In this document: positions 1 to 7,151 of the stretch, piece by piece | Numbering within the stretch: the first letter of the stretch is position 1 | How the letters are laid out: each line of letters starts with the position of its first letter | From: CAZMVU01 sp964569295 | Lineage (GTDB): Bacteria; Hydrogenedentota; Hydrogenedentia; Hydrogenedentales; JAGMZX01 | DNA: 13,193 nucleotides | Direction of reading: 5' to 3' | Assembly (NCBI GenBank): GCA_964569295.1 | Contig: CAZMVU010000135.1 | Coordinates: 1 to 13,193, forward strand | The notes under the pieces: generated by a model | Seen by the model: the letters and a program-made list of their open reading frames with translations, nothing else | What the model was told of the DNA's origin: nothing | Database searches by the model: none | Program-made: the position numbers and the translations under genes

Positions 1-56
1 CCTTCGCCCTCGCCTTCGCCTTCGCCTTCGCCTTCGCCTTCGCCTTCGCCTTCGCA
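1..56. repeat. Hexanucleotide repeat coding for a (Glu-Gly)n linker
   Basis: There are nine consecutive copies of ccttcg, the second being the variant ccctcg, continuing past the left edge. On the minus strand these read as alternating GAA/GAG and GGC codons, giving a Glu-Gly run directly after LSQGC. The unit is two codons long, so gain or loss of units would keep the frame. Such linkers separate domains in exported proteins of some uncultured bacterial lineages (recalled, not searched). Confidence 0.9.
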
Positions 57-2588
57 GCCCTGGGAGAGCACGGTGACCGTGGCTTCGCAAAAGGCCGTGA
101 TCCCCGCCATGTCCGTAACGGCCACGTTGACCCTGTTCTCACCCACATCCGCGCAGTCAAACGTATCCGGCGAGACCGCAATTCGTTTGATGCCGCAGTT
201 GTCGGTACTTTGGCCGGCGATCAACTCGCCGCTCACGGTGGCGAAACCGCTGGGACCGACGGTTAGCGTGACGTCCTGGCACACGGGCGTGGGCGGTGTT
301 CGGTCCATTACATTGACGGTGGCCGTGTAGTTGGCGCTATTGCCGTTCACGTCCGTCGCGGTCACGGTTACGTGGTTCTCGCCAATGTCGTCACACGTAA
401 ACACGGTGTTCGACAACTGCACGAGCTGGATGCCGCAATTGTCGCTGATGGCGGCGACAATGTCTTCCGGCGTGATGCGCGCAACGCCCTCTGTATCGAG
501 GACGGCCCGCGCATCCCGGCAGGTGAGTGCCGGGGGGGTCGTGTCCGCCACCGTCACCGAGGTGTTGCACGTAACCACATTGCCCGCCACGTCTTCCACG
601 GTCACCGTAACCGGCACCTCGGTGGCGGCGTCCTGGCATGAGACAGTGGTTCGCGACAGGTTGACGCGCGCGATGCCGCAGTTGTCGCGCGTCTCGGCGA
701 CGACATCCTGTGTGGTAATGGGCGCCGAACCGTCCGCATCGATGGTTAGCCGGGCTTCCCGGCAGGTAACCACAGGGCTGATTTCATCGACGACGGTCAC
801 CGTGGCGTCGCAGGCGGCGGCGTTATCGGCGTTGTCGTAGGCGGTGAGTGTCACCGTGTTATCGCCCAGGTCCGCACAGGTGAACTGGGTCTGCGAGGCC
901 TCGAACCGCAGGTCCGCGGCACCGGTTTCGTCGTCGGTCGATCCACCATCGAGGGCCGCTGCGGAGAGGGTTGCCTGTCCGGAATCATCGAGGCTGACCG
1001 GGACATCGCGGCAACGCACCTGCGGTGCGGTGGTGTCCTGCTCACGGATGGCCGACGACACCGTATCGCTGGTGAGTTCGCCGCTGTCGCCGAGCCGGTA
1101 CCGCACCTCGCCCGAAATGCGCTTCTCGCCGCTCATATCCTCCGGCACGTTTACGGAATAGCTGAATTCGAAGGCAGTCTCCGGTTCGCCGTCGTCGAGT
1201 TCGGCGGGCGTTTGTTCCCACACGAATGCGAGGGGACTGGTGTCGCCGGGTGCGGGCGCCACATCCGGCGCTTCGCCGCCGCTTATGCCGGCGAAGCGCC
1301 AACCGGCTGGGATGCGCTCTTCGAGGGCGACGGCCGTAATTTCCTGCGCACAGTCTGCATGCACGGATATGGTCACGGCGATATCTGTGCCCGGGGTATA
1401 CCTTTCGGGTGCGTCGCGGGTGTGTGTGATACATGATGGTGCCTGAATAAGCTCGACCCGGGGCGCATCGACCCGGAACATGTGATCGAAGTTTGGCGCG
1501 AAGTATTGCGCCCGGCCCAGGATAACGGCCGGGTCAGCGGCATCGGCCGTGGCGTCCGGCGGAATGTCGACGGTGTATCCGAAGGTCATCGGGAACGTCA
1601 TTTCCGTCATGCTCCACGAGAAATCGAAAGGGCCGTCCGTGCCTTGAGGCGGCGCGTAGTCCGGCGCCGCGTCACTGTCCGGCGCCACACTGCCGAAGGT
1701 CCAACCACTTGGCGCAGTGTCTTGGAAGTTGAGTTCATAGACGTCGTTTTCGGTCAGTTTCCGAAACGCGACATCAACATGCAGCGTTTCGCCGGCCACG
1801 AAGAACTGGTCCGCCGCGCCGGGGATGGCGGGGCCGGAGAGGGTGCGCTCGACCACGATGAGCGGAAACTCGTGGAGGACGGGTATACCGAACAGGGCGT
1901 CGTTGTGGCTCGTCACGCGCCACTGCGGCACCCCCTCGAGCAGCGCCGGCAGGGCGAGGTCTTCCGGGAGATTCAGTGTGTAGGTGAATGTACAGGGGAA
2001 GGACGGCGTGTTAACCCACACGAAGCCCAACACGCCCGGTTCGGTTTCCGAGGCGACCGGCGGCGCACACGGGCCGTGCACATCCGCATAGCCCCAGGCC
2101 GCGGGGTAGCGCTCCTCGATGCCGAGCGCGGACAACGCCTGCACGTCGCCCGTTGCGGTCAGCGTTATTGTCACATCGATGCTTGGCGTGCCGGGTACGA
2201 GGACGCCCGTCTCATCAAGCCCCGAAATCGTCCGGCTCATAGCGATGGACACCGCCGGATCCGCTTTCCCGGCGAATGTTTCGTCCGGCTGCACGGCCGC
2301 ATCCATTCTGGGCTGGGCGCGCGTGTCTGAACGCTCCGCGTCTGCTGTCATGAACCTGCCGCAAGAAGCGCCGTTCTCACAGCGGCCTGCCGTGCGCCCG
2401 AAGGCAACCGGCGCATGTGCTTCGAGGCCGGGGTCCGTGACGGGGTGTGTATATGTGAAGGCGTCCTGGTGCTGGGGAATGGCGGGCGCTGCATGGACCG
2501 TCCCCGAGGTCTGCAGCAGCACACACAACGCCAGACCGGATAGCCACAGCAGACTGCGCCGCAACGGTTTACGGATTATCATGAGCAT
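1..2588 (-). CDS. Large exported repeat protein (Ig/HYR-like repeats, Glu-Gly linker); 3' end beyond window
   Basis: Reading the minus strand from ATG 2588, the frame stays open for about 862 codons to the left edge, so the gene is partial. I chose ATG 2588 because GGGAGGGG (2604-2597) lies 8 nt upstream; an in-frame ATG at 2582 is the alternative. The N-terminus is a signal peptide: basic MLMIIRKPLRRS, a hydrophobic stretch, then a likely cleavage after VHA. Next come three related beta-type repeats of about 130 aa (about 2183-1950, 1784-1540 and 1385-1135) with a recurring GW.F ... F.W ... F.YTV..P pattern. Four HYR-like repeats of about 80 aa follow (about 1020-66), three of them carrying DNCGI and most F.C.D.G.N.V. 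The visible part ends in (EG)8E. No catalytic domain is seen. A structural or adhesive surface protein is inferred; the C-terminal sorting signal, if any, is outside the window. Confidence 0.88.
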   Translation of the reverse strand, partial: MLMIIRKPLRRSLLWLSGLALCVLLQTSGTVHAAPAIPQHQDAFTYTHPVTDPGLEAHAPVAFGRTAGRCENGASCGRFMTADAERSDTRAQPRMDAAVQPDETFAGKADPAVSIAMSRTISGLDETGVLVPGTPSIDVTITLTATGDVQALSALGIEERYPAAWGYADVHGPCAPPVASETEPGVLGFVWVNTPSFPCTFTYTLNLPEDLALPALLEGVPQWRVTSHNDALFGIPVLHEFPLIVVERTLSGPAIPGAADQFFVAGETLHVDVAFRKLTENDVYELNFQDTAPSGWTFGSVAPDSDAAPDYAPPQGTDGPFDFSWSMTEMTFPMTFGYTVDIPPDATADAADPAVILGRAQYFAPNFDHMFRVDAPRVELIQAPSCITHTRDAPERYTPGTDIAVTISVHADCAQEITAVALEERIPAGWRFAGISGGEAPDVAPAPGDTSPLAFVWEQTPAELDDGEPETAFEFSYSVNVPEDMSGEKRISGEVRYRLGDSGELTSDTVSSAIREQDTTAPQVRCRDVPVSLDDSGQATLSAAALDGGSTDDETGAADLRFEASQTQFTCADLGDNTVTLTAYDNADNAAACDATVTVVDEISPVVTCREARLTIDADGSAPITTQDVVAETRDNCGIARVNLSRTTVSCQDAATEVPVTVTVEDVAGNVVTCNTSVTVADTTPPALTCRDARAVLDTEGVARITPEDIVAAISDNCGIQLVQLSNTVFTCDDIGENHVTVTATDVNGNSANYTATVNVMDRTPPTPVCQDVTLTVGPSGFATVSGELIAGQSTDNCGIKRIAVSPDTFDCADVGENRVNVAVTDMAGITAFCEATVTVLSQGCEGEGEGEGEGEGEGEGE
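66..1022 (-). repeat. Four tandem ~80-aa HYR-like repeats within the exported protein
   Basis: The repeats are marked by a conserved Cys near each start, at codons 1013-1011, 764-762, 521-519 and 281-279. This gives spacings of 83, 81 and 80 residues. Repeats 2 to 4 contain DNCGI; the first has DDETG at that place. Repeats 1, 3 and 4 share the pattern F-x-C-x-D-x-G-x-N, followed by V.V...D..G. This is the HYR/cadherin-like beta-sandwich pattern common in bacterial surface proteins. The DNA copies have diverged, so this is an old protein duplication, not a recent DNA repeat. Confidence 0.8.
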
Positions 2589-2674
2589 ATCTATCACCCC
2601 TCCCGATGCGCATGGCCGGCAGCGCCCGGGCATTACGCTTGCGGCATAGCCGCGGCTTTTTCTTTTCCTTGGTT

Positions 2675-2683
2675 AGTATATCA
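2675..2683 (-). promoter_or_regulatory. Probable extended -10 promoter of the exported repeat protein
   Basis: The minus strand reads TGATATACT, an extended -10 (TG-n-TATACT, five of six matches to TATAAT). The hexamer at a 17-nt spacing (2703-2698, TTACGG) is a poor -35, as is tolerated with an extended -10. Initiation near 2668 would give a leader of about 80 nt. Confidence 0.45.
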
Positions 2684-2824
2684 AAGAACGCGCAGAACCG
2701 TAATACAGGACTTGGACAGGGCAGGGCGCTTATTGCCCGCGCTCTGGCATATTTGCGCAGTTTTTCCGCCATTTGACCGCGCCGCGCCGCGTGCCGTAAG
2801 CTACCGGGATTCTTGGAACGGAGG

Positions 2825-2848
2825 GCCCCGCCGTTGGCTTGGCGGGGC
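2825..2848 (+). other. GC-rich stem-loop upstream of the kinase gene
   Basis: GCCCCGCC (2825-2832) pairs perfectly with GGCGGGGC (2841-2848) around an 8-nt loop, about 77 nt before the kinase start. No T-run follows on the plus strand, so it is not a canonical terminator there. It may be a leader structure or lie upstream of the unknown transcription start. Confidence 0.4.
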
Positions 2849-2925
2849 GCCATCTACAGCAAACGTGATTCGGCGGCTTTTCTTCGAAAGTGACGTGAAT
2901 CCGAGATCTTGGCAGGGTGTGCATT

Positions 2926-3936
2926 ATGGCTTGTGAAGCGACCGCATATGCCCGGGCGGGTCTGATCGGCAATCCGTCCGACGGCTACTTCGGGAAGACC
3001 ATCAGCATTGTCATTCGCGATTACTGGGCAAAGGTGAGTCTGTACGAGAGCCCAGAACTCGAGATCGTGCCCAGCCGCCAGGACCGATCCTGCTACGCGT
3101 CGATGCGCGACCTCGCCGACGATGTGCGTGCGAACGGCTACTACGGCGGCATCCGCATTATGAAGGCGACCATCCGCAAGTTCCTCGAATACTGCGAGGC
3201 CGAGCGTATTCGCCTGCGGGATCGCAATTTTTCGATCCGCTACCGCTCGACTATTCCGCGCCGGCTCGGGCTTGCGGGGTCGAGCGCGCTGGTGACCGCC
3301 ACCTTGCGTTGCCTTATGGAGTACTACGACGTCGAGATTCCCCGCACGCTCCAGCCGAACCTCATACTCAGTGTCGAGACCGGGGAACTGGGCATATCCG
3401 CCGGTCTCCAGGACCGCGTGATTCAGGTGTATGAGGGCTGCGTGTTCATGGACTTCGACCAGAAGCACATGGAGCGTGCCGGGCACGGTATTTACCAGGA
3501 GATCGACGTGGCCCTGTTACCGCCGATCTTTATTGCGTACCGCACGGACCTTGGCGAAGGTTCGGAGACGTTTCACAACAACATCAAAGAGCGTTGGCAG
3601 CGTGGCGAGCCCGAGGTGGTGCAGGCCATGCGTGATTTCGCCGGCTATGCCCAGGAGGCGCGCGATCTCCTCGTGGCCGGCCGGTGCCATGAGATAGGCC
3701 CCCTGCTGGATGCAAACTTCGAGCGCCGCCGCAGCCTTTACACGCTTGATCCGGGCAATGTGGACATGGTCGAGCGCGCGCGCAGCGTAGGCGCCCACGC
3801 GAAATTTGCCGGATCCGGCGGGGCTATCGTGGGTGTGTACCACGACGAAGAACAGTACACGCGCCTGTGCGAAGTGATGCAAGAAGGCAACATCGCCGTG
3901 TTCAAGCCGCACATTGAACCCGCCATGGCGCATTGA
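2926..3936 (+). CDS. GHMP kinase, probable glucuronokinase (plant GlcAK type)
   Basis: This cytosolic sugar kinase has 336 aa. I chose ATG 2926 over the in-frame GTG 2917 because GGCAGGG (2911-2917) sits 8 nt upstream of it. The N-terminal motif GLIGNPSDGYFGKTIS (residues 12-27) is the hallmark of glucuronokinases. The GHMP ATP-binding motif is IPRRLGLAGSSAL (110-122), and the C-terminal motif is AKFAGSGGA (292-300). Further segments, GYYGGIRI, AGLQDR, MDFDQKHM and ALLPP, match what I recall of Arabidopsis glucuronokinase along nearly the whole length. Predicted reaction: D-glucuronate + ATP to glucuronate 1-phosphate, the entry to UDP-glucuronate salvage. No UDP-sugar pyrophosphorylase is nearby, so the substrate is inferred; another sugar acid or hexose is possible. 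rsmI begins 2 nt after the stop, implying co-transcription. Confidence 0.82.
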   Translation: MACEATAYARAGLIGNPSDGYFGKTISIVIRDYWAKVSLYESPELEIVPSRQDRSCYASMRDLADDVRANGYYGGIRIMKATIRKFLEYCEAERIRLRDRNFSIRYRSTIPRRLGLAGSSALVTATLRCLMEYYDVEIPRTLQPNLILSVETGELGISAGLQDRVIQVYEGCVFMDFDQKHMERAGHGIYQEIDVALLPPIFIAYRTDLGEGSETFHNNIKERWQRGEPEVVQAMRDFAGYAQEARDLLVAGRCHEIGPLLDANFERRRSLYTLDPGNVDMVERARSVGAHAKFAGSGGAIVGVYHDEEQYTRLCEVMQEGNIAVFKPHIEPAMAH

Positions 3937-3938
3937 TT

Positions 3939-4670
3939 ATGGCCACGCTCTATTTGGTCGCCACACCTATCGGCAATCTCGAGGACCTTACGCACCGCGC
4001 CGTGCGCGTGCTTGGCGAAGTGAGCGCCCTCGCCTGCGAAGATACGCGCCTCACGCCCCGCCTTCTCCAGCACTACGGCATCGCCCGGCCGCGCACCCTG
4101 TTCTCCTACCACGAGCACAACGAGGAACAGGCGGGCCGCCGCATCCTCGGCTTGCTCGGGGAGGGGATGGATGTCGCCCTGTGTACCGACGGCGGCGCAC
4201 CAGGGATTAGCGACCCCGGCTTCCGGGCGATCACCGCCGCGATCAGCGCCGGCCACGCGGTTGTGCCCCTCCCCGGCCCGAGTGCCATACACACGGCCCT
4301 GCTCATATCCGGCTTGCCCACCTCGACCTACACCTTCAAGGGCTTTCCACCGCGCAAGAGCGGCGCGCGGCGGCGTTTCATCGCTGCCGAGGCGCCGGCG
4401 CCGCACACCCTGGTGTTTTTTGAGTCGCCCTACCGCGTGGGCAAGTTCCTCGCCGACGCCCTCGCGGTGCTGGGGGACCGCCGCGCTGCGCTGTGCATCG
4501 AGCTAACCAAGAAATTCGAGCGTGTAGAAAGGGGGTTTCTCGCCGAACTGGCTTCGTGCTATAATACGGCAAAGGTAAAGGGTGAGGTGACGATAGTTAT
4601 CGCTGGCAACCACCCCAAGTTTATGCGCCCACATACCGGCGGGGAACCGCAACCGGAACCAGACGCATAA
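3939..4670 (+). CDS. rsmI: 16S rRNA (cytidine(1402)-2'-O)-methyltransferase
   Basis: RsmI transfers a methyl group from S-adenosylmethionine to the 2'-O of C1402 in the 16S rRNA decoding centre. The protein (243 aa) starts MATLYLVATPIGNLEDLT, carries CEDTR and PGPSA motifs, FFESPYR and a late TKKFERVERG segment, and ends its core with KGEVTIVIAG, all typical of the tetrapyrrole-methylase fold RsmI family. It is about 40 aa shorter than E. coli RsmI (about 286 aa), lacking the C-terminal extension; many bacterial members are similarly short. The start is ATG 3939, just 2 nt after the kinase stop. An in-frame TTG 3933 would overlap the kinase and is less likely. No strong Shine-Dalgarno is seen, so translation is probably coupled to the kinase. 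Confidence 0.93.
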   Translation: MATLYLVATPIGNLEDLTHRAVRVLGEVSALACEDTRLTPRLLQHYGIARPRTLFSYHEHNEEQAGRRILGLLGEGMDVALCTDGGAPGISDPGFRAITAAISAGHAVVPLPGPSAIHTALLISGLPTSTYTFKGFPPRKSGARRRFIAAEAPAPHTLVFFESPYRVGKFLADALAVLGDRRAALCIELTKKFERVERGFLAELASCYNTAKVKGEVTIVIAGNHPKFMRPHTGGEPQPEPDA

Positions 4671-4844
4671 GGGTGCGTGGGCGGTTCTGGATGGGGCACG
4701 TTGCCACCTATAAGTGAATGTCGGGGGTAAGGTTGTTGGCGGTCAGGGTGCGTTTGGCCAGGGGGCCGCGCTGAGTGTGCAACCAATGTACGACGGTGAG
4801 TGGGGGGTGTTTTGTTTGCCCGCGCTCACTAGGATCGTAGCCTA

Positions 4845-4874
4845 TTGAAAATGGCCTTCCCGACTTTGTATAGT
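4845..4874 (+). promoter_or_regulatory. Sigma70-like promoter of the GntR gene
   Basis: TTGAAA (4845-4850) and TATAGT (4869-4874) are separated by 18 nt. They match consensus at four of six and five of six positions. Initiation would fall near 4881, leaving a leader of about 70 nt. The gap from rsmI (4671-4953) holds no gene; a GTGAG/CTCAC inverted pair lies around 4796-4830 without a T-run. YtrA-type regulators usually repress their own promoter, so an operator may overlap this region. Confidence 0.5.
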
Positions 4875-4953
4875 GATAGTGTTTGCAAAAGGGGGCTATG
4901 GCCAAGACCCCGCCAGTGTGGATGATGGCCGTATTAAGTCAGGAGAAGATGCC

Positions 4954-5385
4954 ATGGATGCCACGAAGAAGATTCCCTACTCGGTAAATATGAACAGCCC
5001 GATCGCGGTCTACGTACAAATCGAGAATCTGGTACGTTTCGCCATTGCATCGGGCAGACTTAAGGCCGGCGAAACCCTGCCCTCCGTTCGCGAGATGTCG
5101 ACCGTGCTCGATATCAACCCGAACACCGTGACGAAGGCGTACCGCGATCTCGAGTTGATGGGGCTGGTGCATACGCGCCGCGGCGTCGGCGTGACCGTTG
5201 CCAAGGACGCGCCGGGCAAATGCACGAAGGACACGCAGAAAATGGCCGTCGCGCACCTGCGCGAGGCCGTTGCCGAGTGTCTTGCCAGCGGCCTGCCGGC
5301 CACGGAACTGCGCAAGGTGCTCATGACGACGCTCGATGAACAGCCTTTGCCCTACGGCATGACCACCGACGGCCGGAAGAAGTAA
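4954..5385 (+). CDS. GntR-family transcriptional regulator, YtrA type
   Basis: This small DNA-binding regulator has 143 aa. A winged helix-turn-helix spans about residues 14-82: SPIAVYVQIENLVRFAI, then GRLKAGETLPSVREMS, then NPNTVTKAYRDLELMGLV and a RRGVGV wing. Only about 60 residues follow, too few for a FadR or UTRA ligand domain, which fits the YtrA subfamily. The start is ATG 4954 because AGGAGA (4941-4946) lies 7 nt upstream; an in-frame upstream extension to 4873 would overlap the predicted -10. YtrA regulators usually head an ABC-transporter operon, but here the next gene (pcm) is convergent, so this one is an orphan. The target is unknown. Confidence 0.88.
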   Translation: MDATKKIPYSVNMNSPIAVYVQIENLVRFAIASGRLKAGETLPSVREMSTVLDINPNTVTKAYRDLELMGLVHTRRGVGVTVAKDAPGKCTKDTQKMAVAHLREAVAECLASGLPATELRKVLMTTLDEQPLPYGMTTDGRKK

Positions 5386-5430
5386 GCGCCCGCACACCGA
5401 TCCTTGTGGGGGATACCCCTTAATCATGCT

Positions 5431-5456
5431 GCGCCGGCCCTGTTCAGGGCCGGCGC
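5431..5456. terminator. Perfect inverted repeat between convergent gntR and pcm
   Basis: GCGCCGGCCCTG (5431-5442) and CAGGGCCGGCGC (5445-5456) are perfectly complementary with TT between them, giving a very stable hairpin on either strand. It lies 46 nt after the gntR stop and 38 nt past the pcm stop, so a bidirectional transcript end is likely. T-runs are missing on both sides, so it is not a canonical intrinsic terminator. A smaller GGGG-ATA-CCCC hairpin (5409-5419) and a GGCGCA/TGCGCC pair (5463-5481) flank it. Confidence 0.55.
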
Positions 5457-5493
5457 GAGCAGGGCGCAGGGGGGTTGCGCCGGCCAGGTGTGT

Positions 5494-6180
5494 TCATCGA
5501 GAAGGATGTTCCGGCCATCCCTGGGCGCCCACGAGCGGCACGAAAACACAACTGATGCTGTCCCGCTCGTGCAGTTCACCACCTTCACGCGTGATGATCC
5601 GCAGGCGTTGCATTTCCGCGGTGCCCGCCGGACAGACAAGCCGTCCGCCTTCCGCAAGCTGATCCACGAGCGCGGCGGGCACCTTAGGGCTGCCTGCCGT
5701 CACGAGGATCGCGTCGTAGGGTGCGCGCTCCGGCCAGCCGAGTGTGCCGTCGCCACATACGACCTGCACGTTCTCATAGCCGCACGCTTCCAGGCGCGTG
5801 CGGGCCTGATCGGCGAGCGCCTCATGACGCTCGATGCTGACCACCTCGCGCGCGAGCTCGGCGAGCAGGGCCGTTTGGTAGCCTGAGCCCGTTCCCACCT
5901 CGAGCACCCGATCCCCCGCGCGCAACGCGAGTAATTCGGTCATGCGCGCCACCATGTACGGCTGGGAAATCGTTTGGCCACACCCGATATGCAGCGGTTT
6001 GTCCTCGTAGGCGCATTGGGCCAGTTCCGCCGGGACAAAGCGATGCCGCGGCACGCGGCCCATGGCCTCGAGCACCCGGGTATCCTGCACGCCCCGCCGG
6101 GCCACCTGGGTTTCCACCATCTGGCGGCGGGCCCTATCGTAATCCGGCTCATTACTGTTGCTCCTCGAACTGAAAAGCAT
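5494..6180 (-). CDS. pcm: Protein-L-isoaspartate O-methyltransferase
   Basis: Pcm methylates L-isoaspartyl residues that form by spontaneous damage, starting their conversion back to aspartate. The protein has 228 aa from ATG 6180. This start has AAGGAGA upstream (GGAG at 6193-6190, 8 nt away); the in-frame ATG 6237 would reach into the yggT gap with no such site. Residues 69-78 (QTISQPYMVA) are the family substrate/SAM loop, and 92-107 (VLEVGTGSGYQTALLA) form SAM motif I. RHRFVP (45-50), CGDGTLGWPE and YDAILVTA are also typical. It is the last gene of the nnrE-thpR-yggT-pcm run, 66 nt after yggT. No signal peptide is seen, so it is cytosolic. Confidence 0.95.
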   Translation of the reverse strand: MLFSSRSNSNEPDYDRARRQMVETQVARRGVQDTRVLEAMGRVPRHRFVPAELAQCAYEDKPLHIGCGQTISQPYMVARMTELLALRAGDRVLEVGTGSGYQTALLAELAREVVSIERHEALADQARTRLEACGYENVQVVCGDGTLGWPERAPYDAILVTAGSPKVPAALVDQLAEGGRLVCPAGTAEMQRLRIITREGGELHERDSISCVFVPLVGAQGWPEHPSR

Positions 6181-6246
6181 GGCAAGGCTCTCCTTTCCCC
6201 CGGAAACCAGGCGCCTGCGGGCCCAGTGGCGGGGCAATGCATGGGC

Positions 6247-6576
6247 TCAATACTGCGCTAGTACGATGCGCACGAGCCACACCACGATCAACGCCCCCAT
6301 GGGCCCCCAGTCCACCGGCCCCATGGGCGGCAGCAGACGGCGTATCGCCGTGATCAGCGGGTCCGTAATCTGTGCGATGAGGCGCATCCACCACGCCCCT
6401 TCGTCCAGTTCAAGCCACGTGCCGAACCAACGCAGCAGGATGGCCATCATGTACAACGTAAGCAACACGCCAGCGGCCGCCGGCAATACCAGCGCCACCG
6501 AGGGCTGGTTGACCGCCTGCGGCGCCTGCGCCGCCATAATGCGCAACGCCTCTTCCGTGGTGTTGTTCGGATTCAT
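6247..6576 (-). CDS. YggT-family integral membrane protein
   Basis: This small inner-membrane protein (109 aa) has two hydrophobic segments, at about residues 27-50 (VALVLPAAAGVLLTLYMMAI and following) and about 93-107 (ALIVVWLVRIVLAQ). Between them lies TDPLITAIRRLLPPMGPVDWGP, the conserved YggT signature. The family is linked to osmotic or envelope functions in some bacteria, but its molecular role is poorly defined. The start codon overlaps the thpR stop by ATGA (6573-6576), so the two are translationally coupled. A single YggT domain is present, whereas E. coli YggT has two. Confidence 0.9.
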   Translation of the reverse strand: MNPNNTTEEALRIMAAQAPQAVNQPSVALVLPAAAGVLLTLYMMAILLRWFGTWLELDEGAWWMRLIAQITDPLITAIRRLLPPMGPVDWGPMGALIVVWLVRIVLAQY

Positions 6577-7145
6577 CGGCTGTCTTCTCCCGTCAGCGGC
6601 AGCGAGTGCACGAGGGTATAGACCGCGCCGTTTGGCGTAAGCGCGCTCTCACATAGGACCACCGCCTCCGCCAGAAATTCGCCGGCATGGAACGCCTCTT
6701 CCGCCGCCAACAACGCCGGGAGGCGTCCCGGCCGCCGCGGATCGCGCAGGCGCCCCACGGTCACGTGCGGATGAAACGGCTTCTTCTCCGCCGGCAATCC
6801 CGCCGCCTGCGCCGCCGCTTCCGCCGCCGCCTGTACACGCGCCAGCGCATCGCCGCTGGTATGCACGCCCGCCCAGATCACCGCTGGCCGCCGCATATTG
6901 GGAAACACGCCCACGCCGCGCACGGCCAATGGCAAAGGCGCTTCGCGGCGGCTTGTTTCGGCCAGCGCCGCCGCGACCGCAGCCGCGCGCTCCGGCGTGA
7001 TATCGCCCAGGAAGCGTAGCGTGAGGTGGAGGTTCTCGCGCCGCGGCCACCGTGCTTTCACGCCTGCCGCACGCAGCCGTTCCGCCAGCGCGGCGAGGTT
7101 GGCCCGCACATCGGCCGGTAGCGTAATCGCGACAAAGGCGCGCAT
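6573..7145 (-). CDS. thpR: RNA 2',3'-cyclic phosphodiesterase
   Basis: This is a LigT-family 2H phosphoesterase of 190 aa, the normal length. It hydrolyses 2',3'-cyclic phosphate RNA ends to 2'-phosphates. Both catalytic HxTx motifs are present: HLTL at residues 40-43 (RENLHLTLRFLGD context) and HVTV at 127-130 (PFHPHVTVGR context). The N-terminus MRAFVAITLP is typical. It lies 6 nt after nnrE and overlaps yggT by ATGA, so it is the second gene of a four-gene operon. The sequence is strongly Ala/Arg rich, in line with the local high GC. Confidence 0.94.
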   Translation of the reverse strand: MRAFVAITLPADVRANLAALAERLRAAGVKARWPRRENLHLTLRFLGDITPERAAAVAAALAETSRREAPLPLAVRGVGVFPNMRRPAVIWAGVHTSGDALARVQAAAEAAAQAAGLPAEKKPFHPHVTVGRLRDPRRPGRLPALLAAEEAFHAGEFLAEAVVLCESALTPNGAVYTLVHSLPLTGEDSR

Positions 7146-7151
7146 GTCCGG

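Larger units (their letters stand above)
2589..2925. other. Divergent intergenic region, 337 bp
   Basis: No convincing gene lies here. The left side carries the ribosome binding site and probable promoter of the exported protein. A small hairpin, GCGGC-ATA-GCCGC (2641-2653), followed by GGC and a T-rich run (2657-2670), looks like a weak plus-strand terminator. The right side holds an 8-bp GC stem-loop (2825-2848) and the kinase ribosome binding site. I could not find a credible plus-strand promoter for the kinase. Confidence 0.6.

Noticed and set aside
331..2649. Several plus-strand open frames, up to 282 codons, opposite the exported repeat protein
   Set aside because: The minus strand is open for 862 codons with a signal peptide and repeat domains. 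The plus-strand frames have no domain, no order and no ribosome binding sites.
4557..4565. Perfect extended -10 (TGCTATAAT) inside the end of rsmI
   Set aside because: It has no credible -35, lies inside a conserved coding segment, and the GntR gene has a better-placed promoter. An internal promoter cannot be excluded, but it is not supported.
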